Position numbers and translations under genes: made by a program
Shown here: positions 18,579 to 26,865 of the stretch, piece after piece
How positions within the stretch are numbered: position 1 is the stretch's first letter
Layout: the number at the start of each line of letters is the position of its first letter
The notes under the pieces: generated by a model
The model's database searches: none
What the model was told of the DNA's origin: nothing
The model's input: the letters and a program-made list of their open reading frames with translations, nothing else
Assembly (NCBI GenBank): GCA_949283255.1
Contig: CASDRS010000015.1
Location: 1-64,000 of the forward strand
Origin: an uncultured bacterium
Lineage (GTDB): Bacteria; Cyanobacteriota; Vampirovibrionia; Gastranaerophilales; Gastranaerophilaceae
Reading direction: 5' to 3'
Length of the DNA stretch: 64,000 nucleotides

Positions 18579-19496
18579 TTACTTCCCTGCTTTAATAATT
18601 TGGATGTTTCTTGTCTCGTTAATTTCCTGACGGGCATCCTTTATCAATTCTCGTTTCTCTTCATCAAGTCTGCAACCGCAAACAAGTCTGTCTATAAATC
18701 CGGTATTAACTTTTACAGCTTTTTCAAAAGCTCCAACTTCTTCCAGCACATCTTTTATTTGGTGAAAATCGTAACCAAAAGTTTGCTTAGAGTTATAAAC
18801 GAGAGTCTCGCCGGATTGTGAAACTATAGGTTTGCCGCCCTGCTCAAAGTATAGTTTAAATACTGATTTTAAATCCTGCAGTTCTGATTGTAGTGTTGTT
18901 ACTGTTTGTTGGATTCTTAAATATCTTTCGAATAAGTATTCGATATTTTCCAGTTGTTTGCATTCCCAATCATATTTTTGTAAATATAATTTTTTTAATT
19001 TAGGGTATGCAAGTGCAAGTCCCATAGTATCTGCCATAGCTCTATGATGATTTGTTAGCGGAACATTGAATTTTTCAGTTAATGCTTCAAGTCCGTGTGA
19101 TTCTAAATCAGGATAGATTTCTTTAAACATTTGTTGAGAGTCAATTCGCGGATTTGATATTTCGTGGCCGAAGACTCTTTTGCTTGCTTCATTCAAAAAC
19201 GTGTAATCAAATATTGCGTTGTGCGCTACAATAGGATAATCCTGAATGAATTCCATTATCTTAGGCATTGCTTCTTCTTCAGTTGGTGCGTCTTGAACCA
19301 TATCCGATGTAATTCCATGGATTGCAATGCTTGATTTCCTTATATGTTGTTTAGGGTTAATAAGAGTTTGAAACTCTCCCTTAATTTTTCCGTTTTCCAG
19401 CCTTACTGCTGCAAATTCAACCATTCTCTCTTTGGTATAATCAAGTCCTGTTGTTTCTGTATCCAGGACAATTTCAATTACTTTTTTTCTTGCCAT
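18579..19496 (-). CDS. DnaQ-like 3'-5' exonuclease (DEDD family)
   Basis: Exonuclease domain of the DNA polymerase III epsilon type, fused to a C-terminal region of unknown role; 305 residues. The metal ligands are visible: DTETTG (Exo I), HNAIFDYTFL (Exo II) and HRAMADT (Exo III, DEDDh type). Residues after 180 contain a predicted helix and a short Cys pair (LVCGCRLDEEKREL). ATG 19496 is preferred because AGG lies 9 nt before it; an ATG two codons earlier is possible. It could be a proofreading subunit or a stand-alone repair/RNase T-like nuclease; the lack of polymerase genes nearby leaves this open. Confidence 0.87.
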   Translation of the reverse strand: MARKKVIEIVLDTETTGLDYTKERMVEFAAVRLENGKIKGEFQTLINPKQHIRKSSIAIHGITSDMVQDAPTEEEAMPKIMEFIQDYPIVAHNAIFDYTFLNEASKRVFGHEISNPRIDSQQMFKEIYPDLESHGLEALTEKFNVPLTNHHRAMADTMGLALAYPKLKKLYLQKYDWECKQLENIEYLFERYLRIQQTVTTLQSELQDLKSVFKLYFEQGGKPIVSQSGETLVYNSKQTFGYDFHQIKDVLEEVGAFEKAVKVNTGFIDRLVCGCRLDEEKRELIKDARQEINETRNIQIIKAGK

Positions 19497-19523
19497 TTTC
19501 ATATCCTATCGTATTCTAATCAG

Positions 19524-19532
19524 ATAATAGCA
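19524..19532 (-). promoter_or_regulatory. Extended -10 promoter of the exonuclease-transporter operon
   Basis: Minus-strand TGC-TATTAT, about 27 nt before the start codon, with a conventional leader. Confidence 0.45.
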
Positions 19533-19547
19533 CAAAAAAATTTTCTG

Positions 19548-19556
19548 TGGTAGAAT
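19548..19556 (+). promoter_or_regulatory. Extended -10 promoter of trxA
   Basis: TGG-TAGAAT (19548-19556), no clear -35 box; AAGGAG and the ATG follow 34 nt later. It is divergent from the exonuclease promoter. Confidence 0.4.
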
Positions 19557-19589
19557 TGTCTCAGGAAATTTAATATAAGGAGTGAACTT

Positions 19590-19913
19590 ATGTCTAGTGC
19601 TATTGATATTAATGATGCAAACTTCGAGGCTGAAGTTTTAAATTGTGATAAACCTGTAGTTGTTGATTTTTGGGCGACTTGGTGCGGACCTTGCAGAAAA
19701 CTCGGACCCGTTTTGGATGAAGTTGCCAATGAATTCGGTGATAAAGTTAAGTTTGTTAAAGTTAACACTGATGAAAATTTAAAGACAGCTAAAGATTATG
19801 CGATAAGTGGTTTGCCTAGTTTGCTAGTTTTCAAAAACGGTAAGGCTGTTGAAAGACTTGTAGGTTTGATGCCTAAGTCTTCAATTATTTCTAATATTGA
19901 AAAGCATATGTAA
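19590..19913 (+). CDS. trxA: Thioredoxin
   Basis: Cytoplasmic disulfide reductase of 107 residues. The active site reads WATWCGPCRKL near residues 30-40, the cis-proline loop is SGLPSLLVFKNGK, and the buried Asp lies in VVVDFWA. One thioredoxin domain without signal peptide. The electron donor would be thioredoxin reductase, which is not in the window. It has its own promoter and terminator. Confidence 0.97.
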   Translation: MSSAIDINDANFEAEVLNCDKPVVVDFWATWCGPCRKLGPVLDEVANEFGDKVKFVKVNTDENLKTAKDYAISGLPSLLVFKNGKAVERLVGLMPKSSIISNIEKHM

Positions 19914-19931
19914 TTTTAAAGTTGAAATGTA

Positions 19932-19965
19932 AAAGAGACCTCCAAAATAAGGGGGTCTCTTTTTG
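19932..19965 (+). terminator. Terminator of trxA
   Basis: AAAGAGACC (19932-19940) pairs with GGTCTCTTT, with an inner CC/GG extension, then TTTTT. Confidence 0.9.
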
Positions 19966-20061
19966 TAACAATTAGTTAACATATTCAAGATTATGCTAAA
20001 GCTTTTTTGCTTTTATTCCGTCTATTAGAAGGAATAAATAGGAAAGAAAGGTAAATCCCTT

Positions 20062-23000
20062 ATGGGTATTGAACAGTTAACTGAAAAATTAAAAGCGGCT
20101 TATTATACTACTCCGGCGGATCCTAATGACCCGGGGAAGGTTAAGTCTTTGGAAGAAAAAATCAATACCCTTGTGACAAATTTAAAGGATAGTGACAAAT
20201 ATAAAGATTGCAGTGATGATGACCTTTATAATATTGCGCGTGCAATGATTAGAAAAGGAATAGTTGAACAGGTTACCAGCACTATAGCAACTTATGCAAC
20301 AGCTGACGGCAGGCCTATTGATCCTATTTGGGATCAGTTTACGTATGATGAAATTCTTGGAATGGCAGAAGACGGGGTTTATGTTCCTCAAGAGATTTTG
20401 GACTGGGCTAACGGTATGGCTGATACGGATACCACTTCTTACGAAATTGAGACTACAGCATCCTCCGATAGCAATACAGTAAGTAATCTTGAGTTGGATA
20501 CTGATGATACAACTCGTGTCGGGCAACAGAAAAAACTTCAAAAATTTGCTTCAAAGGCTGAGCAGCAAGAAGATTTGTTGCAAGAAAAGAGTAATGAACT
20601 TCAAGAACAGGGGAGAGATTTGGAGTCTGCTCAAAGCGACTTGGAAGATGATCAAAAATTGACAATTGATAAGATAAATAAATTATCTCAAGAATTTAAA
20701 ACTCTTGACAGAAAAGCTCAAGGCGGAGATACTCTATCAGATGAAGAGCTTCGCAGATACAAAGAATTGGGTACCATTCTGAATACTCAGGGTCAGGAGT
20801 TAATTGCTCAATCAGAAAATGTAGAAGCTGATATTAGGGATTTGTTAACTCAGATGAATGAAGTTAACACTATAATTGATGTCAACAAAGAAATAAGCCG
20901 AACTCTTGAAAGTTTAAGTTTGCCATTTGCTGAAGCTGAAGGTGGAAAAAGACATTCATATTCTAATACGTCAGGTTCAGGCTTAAATACTTTTGGTATG
21001 ATGGAGGCTTATGCTTATGCAGCTCAAGGTATGGGTATAGCATCAACTTCAGGCATGATTGGTGTAAAATTGAACTTTGATTCGGAAGATTTGCAAATCA
21101 AGTTAAATTCAAATGCGACAATAGCAGGTGAAACGATCAAGCGGATTGGTACGATAAGGGATAGCTTTGTCGGAGTTGCTGATGCAAGTAGCAAACCTAA
21201 TATGTCGAGCAATGCTCCACAAGAAGAGAATACTACAGAAGAAAATCCGACAAATGAAAACCCTCAAACAATAGACAATGAAAAGGTTCAAGATATTCAA
21301 AAGGCTGAAGAAGAGGGTGTTATAGATATAACAAATCCTGAACCGGAACAAAATGATATTGTAAATAATAATAAAAATACAGCAACTACTCAGAAAGAAG
21401 CTGATGTAGCTGCAGCGGTTATTAATAATCCTGAAGATACAGTTGTTGTGACAGGTGCAGCTGCGCCTGCAGAGACTCAAATTACTAATAATCCTAATCA
21501 GACAGCCCAAGCTGACGGAGTTCAAGCCGGCACAACAGCTACGACAGCAGCGACAGAGACTGCGCCTACCGAAAATGCTGAAGGTACGACTGACGCTCAA
21601 GGAACAACCGATACAGAAGCTGTTCAGGGTGCAGCTACAGATGATACTGCGAATACTGATAATACAGGTGAGATGGATCCTGAAGAGGCGGCTGTTAGAG
21701 AATATTTAACAGGATGTTCTTCAAAATCTGCCGAATTGCAGACTAAGACTGATACAGTTGCTGTGTTGAGAGATGAAGTCAAAGGATTGGAAAATTCCAG
21801 ACTGAAAGACACGATAAAAAGTACTGTAGTATTCAATGCAGCGTTTAAAGATTTAGAAAAATTAATGGATAAAGTTCGCGGAGGCAATGGACTTACTGAT
21901 GCTGATATTGCCGAATATCAGAGACTCAGTGCTATTCTTGATTCTCAAGATGGATCTATTGCTGTTGAAATGCAAACTAAAGTAAATGTTTTAAATGAGT
22001 TTTCATCTTCAGTTGAAAGCGGTTTAACCTTAAGTAATGATAGCATTACTTATGCTGAAACTGCTGCTGAGGCAGGTAAGGCGTATGCTCTTGAACATGT
22101 TGAACGTCAAAATATGCCGGCTCGTTTAATGTTAAAGAAAGATGGCTTGAAAGATTTGTTATATGGCAAATCCGGTGAATCTGTCGGAAGAGATGTTATT
22201 GATAGCGCAGAGGCTTTGGCAGGACAAGCAAAAACCGCAAGAAGAATGTTCGCCTTCTCTTCAGGACTTAAAAACTTTGCATCAACTTATTCTGCTCAAT
22301 TGTCAGATACGATGAATGATAATAACGCAAAAGTTTCACCGTTGACTCAAGAATTTCAACAATTATTGAATGCGCAAAATGCCAAGAATGCTCAAAACGG
22401 TCAGAACGGACAAAATGGTCAAAACGGTCAAGCAGACTCCGCAAATGGAACCTCAAACAGCGGAACTAAAACACAAAAAGGTAAAGAAGAAAAAGCTTCT
22501 CAAGATGATGTTGATGATGTTGAAAATAAAGGTAAAACAGCAGAAGACCAAGCAAAGGATGCAAAGAAGGCTGATAAAGAAGCTGTTGATGATAAAAAGA
22601 AAGCTGATCAAGATATAAAGAAAAACACTCTTACTATGAGAAGAACTCAAGCTCAAATTAAGGCGTTAACAACAGAGAATACTTTGGCAAATTCTCAAAT
22701 TGTTGAGCTTATGTCACAGGCAGAGGGTGAAATTCAGGCAATACAGTCATTGGGCGGTAATATGAATAATAATAACGCTCAAACTCCTGTTACAAAAACA
22801 ATGAATTCTACTGGGGCCGTAACAGGTGGTAATTCCGGAACATCTAATAATAGTAATACAAGTATTGAAATTCAAGGTAAAGTTGCTATGTTGGGTACAA
22901 TTGCTCAACAATCTCAACAGCTTGGTTTAAGAGTTACATCAAACGGCAGAACAATTAATGTACTTGAAGCTAAAACTATAAAGGCTGATAGAGCAATTAC

Positions 23001-24000
23001 TCGTGCTGCAAATGCAAAATATAAAATTGCAGTAGATGAACAAAAAGAAAAAGAACAAGAAATTAAGGATAATCAGAAATTAACCAAGACTATTTCTGAC
23101 ATCGGAAAAGTCTTTACGGCTACAAAACTTGCAGGCATGGGCTTAATGATGACATTGTGGGGCTATGCGGCAGGACTTGTAATGTTTACTGTTGGTAAAT
23201 ATGGTGAGATTGCAACATACGTAACCAATGCCGCTATAAATGTTGCTCAAGGTAATTTGCTCGGTGCCGCAATCAATATCGGAGCTGCAGCGTTGAGCTT
23301 TGCAAGTACTCCTCCGACAAGTGCAGCAGCAACAGAAGGTGTTAAAGAAAGTGCAAAAGCAGGCGCTGAAAGCGCAGGTGAGGCAACAGGAAATGCTGTA
23401 GCTTCCGAAGGCGCAGCTGCAGCCGGAGAAAATGTCGGAACAAATCTTGTTGAAGGTGCCGGCGCTGAAATTGCAAAAGATACCGGTTCTGAAGTCGTCA
23501 AAGATGCAGGTACTGAAGTCGTTAAAGATGCAGGGGCCGAGGCTGTCAAAGATGCAGGTACTGAAGTTGTTAAAGATGCAGGTGCTGAAGTTGCGAAAGA
23601 TACCGGAGCCGCAGCTGCAGAAAGTGCAGTTCCTGCAGTAGCTCAAGGTGCAACGGTTGATAGTCTTCAAGAATCTGTAAAAGCTTTAACTCAGCAAGTT
23701 ACTTCACAGGCTGCAACTCAGGGTATTGAAGAATCTATGAAAGAATTATCTAAAAAGATTACTGAACAAATGGCTGCTGAATTTGCTAAAAACGCTGCCA
23801 AAGAACAGTTAAAAACTGTTATTACGAATACAGTAATTGAAGCCGGAAAACAAACTCTGTTAAGTTATGGCGAAAAACTTCAGCAGAAGGATTCTAAAGA
23901 AGATACCAAGAAAAAAGTCCTTGTAAAATTTGAACGTCAAAAACGTGATGAAATGAGAAAAGGTATTGAAAAAATTAAAAAATCTTTGAGAGCAAGATAA
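20062..24000 (+). CDS. 1312-residue coiled-coil/repeat protein of unknown function
   Basis: Not recognised. N-domain (1-130) starts MGIEQLTEKLKAAYY with no signal peptide. A coiled coil follows, then the segment FKTLDRKAQGGDTLSDEEL...ILNTQ (about 211-250), a Thr/Asn/Glu-rich linker, and a second copy FKDLEKLMDKVRGGNGLTDADI...ILDSQ (about 593-635), so the core is an internal duplication. A QNGQNGQNG tract, another coiled coil and one hydrophobic stretch (about 1013-1080, LAGMGLMMTLWGYAAGLVMF) follow. Then come six 8-residue repeats of the type AGTEVVKD and a basic tail. The two-coil plus hydrophobic layout recalls type III translocators, by analogy only. Tail-to-tail with radA. Confidence 0.85.
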   Translation: MGIEQLTEKLKAAYYTTPADPNDPGKVKSLEEKINTLVTNLKDSDKYKDCSDDDLYNIARAMIRKGIVEQVTSTIATYATADGRPIDPIWDQFTYDEILGMAEDGVYVPQEILDWANGMADTDTTSYEIETTASSDSNTVSNLELDTDDTTRVGQQKKLQKFASKAEQQEDLLQEKSNELQEQGRDLESAQSDLEDDQKLTIDKINKLSQEFKTLDRKAQGGDTLSDEELRRYKELGTILNTQGQELIAQSENVEADIRDLLTQMNEVNTIIDVNKEISRTLESLSLPFAEAEGGKRHSYSNTSGSGLNTFGMMEAYAYAAQGMGIASTSGMIGVKLNFDSEDLQIKLNSNATIAGETIKRIGTIRDSFVGVADASSKPNMSSNAPQEENTTEENPTNENPQTIDNEKVQDIQKAEEEGVIDITNPEPEQNDIVNNNKNTATTQKEADVAAAVINNPEDTVVVTGAAAPAETQITNNPNQTAQADGVQAGTTATTAATETAPTENAEGTTDAQGTTDTEAVQGAATDDTANTDNTGEMDPEEAAVREYLTGCSSKSAELQTKTDTVAVLRDEVKGLENSRLKDTIKSTVVFNAAFKDLEKLMDKVRGGNGLTDADIAEYQRLSAILDSQDGSIAVEMQTKVNVLNEFSSSVESGLTLSNDSITYAETAAEAGKAYALEHVERQNMPARLMLKKDGLKDLLYGKSGESVGRDVIDSAEALAGQAKTARRMFAFSSGLKNFASTYSAQLSDTMNDNNAKVSPLTQEFQQLLNAQNAKNAQNGQNGQNGQNGQADSANGTSNSGTKTQKGKEEKASQDDVDDVENKGKTAEDQAKDAKKADKEAVDDKKKADQDIKKNTLTMRRTQAQIKALTTENTLANSQIVELMSQAEGEIQAIQSLGGNMNNNNAQTPVTKTMNSTGAVTGGNSGTSNNSNTSIEIQGKVAMLGTIAQQSQQLGLRVTSNGRTINVLEAKTIKADRAITRAANAKYKIAVDEQKEKEQEIKDNQKLTKTISDIGKVFTATKLAGMGLMMTLWGYAAGLVMFTVGKYGEIATYVTNAAINVAQGNLLGAAINIGAAALSFASTPPTSAAATEGVKESAKAGAESAGEATGNAVASEGAAAAGENVGTNLVEGAGAEIAKDTGSEVVKDAGTEVVKDAGAEAVKDAGTEVVKDAGAEVAKDTGAAAAESAVPAVAQGATVDSLQESVKALTQQVTSQAATQGIEESMKELSKKITEQMAAEFAKNAAKEQLKTVITNTVIEAGKQTLLSYGEKLQQKDSKEDTKKKVLVKFERQKRDEMRKGIEKIKKSLRAR
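23458..23601 (+). repeat. Tandem 24-bp coding repeat
   Basis: Six consecutive 24-nt units encode the octapeptide [A/T]GxE[V/I/A][V/A]KD inside the 1312-residue protein, with a degenerate seventh. Third codon positions differ between units, so the repeat is kept at protein level. An alternating hydrophobic/charged pattern suggests a short amphipathic helical rod. Confidence 0.8.
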
Positions 24001-24002
24001 TT

Positions 24003-25376
24003 TTATCCTGCTGAGACACAAGATGTTATTGCATCAATAATGCGTTTAACTTTTACTATTTCAATATTCTTTATGTCATTAGATATTTTATTTGCGTCAG
24101 GGATTATTGCTTTTTTAAATCCTGCTGCGACCGCTTCATTGAGTCTTCTGTCAATATTATTGACAGGATGGATTTCTCCTGACAATCCTATTTCTCCAAT
24201 AATCACCGTCTGCGGATCTACGACTACATCTCTTGCGCAAGTTGCAATTGCCAGTGCGATACCTAAGTCTGCGCTTGGTTCATCTACGTCAATTCCGCCC
24301 ATAACGTTTACGTAGACATCTTGTTTGGAAAGGTCTAAGCCGACTCTTTTCTCTAATACCGCGAGGATTTGGTGTAATCTGCTCAAGTCTACTCCATTGG
24401 TAACTCTTCTTGGAGAAGCATAGGAAGTTGTTCCAACAAGAGCCTGAATTTCTACCATTAGCGGCCTTGTTCCTTCGTTTGTTACTATAATTGCGCTTCC
24501 CGGTGTTGCTAGTTGAGAGCGCTCATTCATAAATAATTCATTCGGGTTTTTTATTTCGTGTAATCCGTCAGCCTGCATATCAAAAATGCCTACTTCCGAA
24601 GTGTTTCCAAAACGATTTTTCATCGAGCGGAGCATTCTGTAGGATTTGTATTTGTCGCCTTCAAAATATATGACCGTGTCTACCATGTGCTCAAGAACTT
24701 TTGGCCCTGCTATATTACCGTCTTTTGTTACATGGCCTATGACTATTGTTGTTATATTTTTGCTTTTTGCTATATGCATTAAAATGTTTGTACATTCTCT
24801 TATCTGGGATACGCTCCCTGCTGAGCTTGCTACGTTGTTTGAATATATTGCCTGAATACTGTCTACAATTACAAATTCAGGGCTTAGTTCTTCAATTTGG
24901 GATTTTATATTTTCCATATTTGTTTGCGGATAAATATACAAATTGTCCGAATTGATACCTAATCTTTCTGCTCTCAATTTTAGTTGAGAGGCACTTTCTT
25001 CGGCTGAAACGTAGAGAACTTTCTTGCCGGATTTGCAAAGTTCACCGCAAGTTTGGAGGGTGATTGTAGATTTCCCAATCCCTGGGTCTCCTGCCAACAG
25101 TGTGAGAGAACCTTGTACAAATCCGCCGCCCAAAATCCTGTCAAACTCTGATATGTTTGTACTTATTCTAACTTCCTTGCCTATTGTTATGTCTTTTAGA
25201 AGTGTCGGTTTTTCTGTGTTAACAAATTCGTTGGCTGCTGCGTTTGGCATTTTTGAATCAAATTGGACTTCTTCAACTAAGGAACCCCAGCTTCCGCATT
25301 CAGGACATTTCCCTAAATATCCGGCAGTTTCATAACCGCATTCCTGACATATCCATTTTGATTTAACTTTTGCCAT
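24003..25376 (-). CDS. radA: DNA repair protein RadA (Sms)
   Basis: RecA-like helicase that drives branch migration during recombination repair, about 457 residues. It has an N-terminal C4 zinc finger (CQECGY...CPECGSWG), Walker A GDPGIGKST, the RadA-specific KNRFG motif, and a C-terminal Lon-like domain (GLDLSKQDVYVNVMGGIDV). ATG 25376 with AGAGGGG upstream is preferred to a TTG five codons earlier. It converges on the 1312-residue gene with only 2 nt between stop codons and no terminator between them. Confidence 0.95.
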   Translation of the reverse strand: MAKVKSKWICQECGYETAGYLGKCPECGSWGSLVEEVQFDSKMPNAAANEFVNTEKPTLLKDITIGKEVRISTNISEFDRILGGGFVQGSLTLLAGDPGIGKSTITLQTCGELCKSGKKVLYVSAEESASQLKLRAERLGINSDNLYIYPQTNMENIKSQIEELSPEFVIVDSIQAIYSNNVASSAGSVSQIRECTNILMHIAKSKNITTIVIGHVTKDGNIAGPKVLEHMVDTVIYFEGDKYKSYRMLRSMKNRFGNTSEVGIFDMQADGLHEIKNPNELFMNERSQLATPGSAIIVTNEGTRPLMVEIQALVGTTSYASPRRVTNGVDLSRLHQILAVLEKRVGLDLSKQDVYVNVMGGIDVDEPSADLGIALAIATCARDVVVDPQTVIIGEIGLSGEIHPVNNIDRRLNEAVAAGFKKAIIPDANKISNDIKNIEIVKVKRIIDAITSCVSAG

Positions 25377-25407
25377 TTTCCCCTCTTTCAATTTTATTTA
25401 AATATAA

Positions 25408-25436
25408 CAAAAGGGCTGCGCTTCCGCAACCCTTTT
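25408..25436 (-). terminator. Terminator of the serpin-like gene
   Basis: AAAGGG-c-TGCG pairs with CGCA-a-CCCTTT around a 4-nt loop; T-rich on both sides. It separates the serpin-like gene from radA. Confidence 0.8.
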
Positions 25437-25458
25437 TCCTTTTATTGCTTTTAAATGT

Positions 25459-26490
25459 TTATTTTTGCAATTTTTTTGCATCTGTTACTCTTAATGCAAA
25501 ATATGGTTTGTCTTTTTCTTGCAAGAAGATTACGTAATCATCGTTAAAGTAGAATTTTCTTGTTTCTGTCTTAGGCTCAAGCATTGATTTCATTGTTGCA
25601 ATTCCTGCTTCTGATTTTAGTTTTACGCCTTCATTATCCATTTTGAATTCTACTGTCTCGATTGCCTTATCAATAATCAAATCCGAATCTTTTATCTGTT
25701 TGTGGCATAATTCTTCGAAAGCTCGTTCTGATTTGAAATCAATATTTGGAGCTTTGAATTCATCTGATTGTGTAAATCTCGGATTGCTTGTTGATATTCT
25801 GTATTTTTTCATCATATCAAGGTATAGTTTATCCAAAGTTTTTTCATCATCTGTTCTGTAAAGATATACAGTATCATTTTGTCTTGTTTTGATTGCAAGT
25901 GCAAAATCTTTTTTGTTGTTGTAGAACAAAACTTGAACTGTATCTCTTACATCGCCTTTAGTTTTCTTGTCTATACCAAAGTATTGAACTTTACCTTTGC
26001 TGCCTTTGAATTTGTCTGCTTTTAATTTGTCAAACGGCTGCAAGTATTCAAAGTCTTTTTTGAGCATTGCATAAAGGATGTATTTACCGTCTCCTGGAGT
26101 CCAGTCAAATCCATCAAGAATAGCACTCTTTTCATTGAATTTTTCCATTATACCTTGTTCAATTTCAGTTTTTAATTCAGGAGAAGTCAGCCCCCATTTT
26201 TTGTAGTAGGCATTTTCTGATAAGTCTTCTACCGTGAAGGCTTGTTTATTCAACTCTTTAGCCATTTCTGATTTGTAGCCTTTAAATTCTACAGGTTGTT
26301 TTAGAATTTCGTTAATTAAATCATTCCATACCAATTGGAATGTGCCGACCCAAACCTGATTTACAGCTCCGGATTTAGACTCCATTGTCGGTAAGATTTC
26401 AAGATCTGCTTTTTTCTTTCCAAAAGCTGATGCTGAAAGTCCGCATAATACAAGAAGTCCTACTAACAACAGTGTCAGTGTTTTTTTCAT
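25459..26490 (-). CDS. Secreted protein with divergent serpin-like sequence
   Basis: 343 residues with a signal peptide (MKKTLTLLLVGLLVLCGLSASAFG); the Cys at 16 is not in a clear lipobox. Three segments follow the serpin order. ILYAMLKKDFEYLQPFDKL resembles the sheet-A strand NAIYFKGxWxxPFD. VEFKMDNEGVKLKSEAGIAT resembles the reactive-loop hinge VNEEGTEAAAAT. FYFNDDYVIFLQE with YFALRV resembles the C-terminal FxxxHPFxFFIR...FMGRV. The hinge carries Lys and Val instead of small residues, so protease inhibition is doubtful. This is a by-eye resemblance. Strong AAAGGAG before the ATG; yggU lies just upstream on the same strand (16 nt). Confidence 0.5.
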   Translation of the reverse strand: MKKTLTLLLVGLLVLCGLSASAFGKKKADLEILPTMESKSGAVNQVWVGTFQLVWNDLINEILKQPVEFKGYKSEMAKELNKQAFTVEDLSENAYYKKWGLTSPELKTEIEQGIMEKFNEKSAILDGFDWTPGDGKYILYAMLKKDFEYLQPFDKLKADKFKGSKGKVQYFGIDKKTKGDVRDTVQVLFYNNKKDFALAIKTRQNDTVYLYRTDDEKTLDKLYLDMMKKYRISTSNPRFTQSDEFKAPNIDFKSERAFEELCHKQIKDSDLIIDKAIETVEFKMDNEGVKLKSEAGIATMKSMLEPKTETRKFYFNDDYVIFLQEKDKPYFALRVTDAKKLQK

Positions 26491-26505
26491 ATCTAACTCC
26501 TTTCT

Positions 26506-26790
26506 TTAATCCAAAATCTCGTGTATAAGAGATATTTTATCATTATCAATAATTTTAATCAACAAAGTCTTTTCCTTTGATGTTTCACCCTTTAAAATTT
26601 GGATGGATGTTTTTGGTATCTTAAAGCGTTTGGACAAAAATTCGATAAGAGCTTTATTTGCCTTGCCTTCAATCGGTTGTGCCGTAAGCTTTATTTTTAT
26701 TCCGGTTTCATCTTTTATTATTTCGTTTTTGCTTGCATTTGGAGCTATTTTTACGGTTAGCAGCAAGCCTTCTTCTACTTTTTTTAGCAT
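26506..26790 (-). CDS. YggU/DUF167 family protein
   Basis: 94-residue conserved cytoplasmic protein of the UPF0235/DUF167 family; biochemical role unknown. The hallmark pattern is present: LLLTVKIAPNASKNEI at the N-terminus and LTAQPIEGKANKALIEFLSKRF in the middle, then ILKGETSKEKTLLI. The start codon has no obvious Shine-Dalgarno. Its stop is 15 nt before the secreted serpin-like gene, which probably lies on the same transcript. Confidence 0.88.
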   Translation of the reverse strand: MLKKVEEGLLLTVKIAPNASKNEIIKDETGIKIKLTAQPIEGKANKALIEFLSKRFKIPKTSIQILKGETSKEKTLLIKIIDNDKISLIHEILD

Positions 26791-26827
26791 TTTGGTAATC
26801 TTTCTGTATGAAATTTGGCGATTTCTC

Positions 26828-26859
26828 TTGAAAATAGCATGTTATATCATTATTATAAT
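26828..26859 (+). promoter_or_regulatory. Promoter overlapping the start of the RSH gene
   Basis: TTGAAA (26828-26833) is 17 nt from TATTAT (26851-26856), which overlaps a perfect TATAAT (26854-26859). The ATG at 26866 is 6 nt after the latter, so the mRNA would start within a few bases of AUG. No ribosome-binding site is present. Confidence 0.55.
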
Positions 26860-26865
26860 TATATC

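Noticed and set aside
23458-23601. Tandem repeat that might be a CRISPR or VNTR locus
   Set aside because: Units are contiguous, in frame and coding; there are no spacers, so it is a protein repeat.
20062-24000. Assignment of the large protein as a type III translocator
   Set aside because: Only the general layout agrees; no secretion genes nearby and no sequence motif in common that I can defend.
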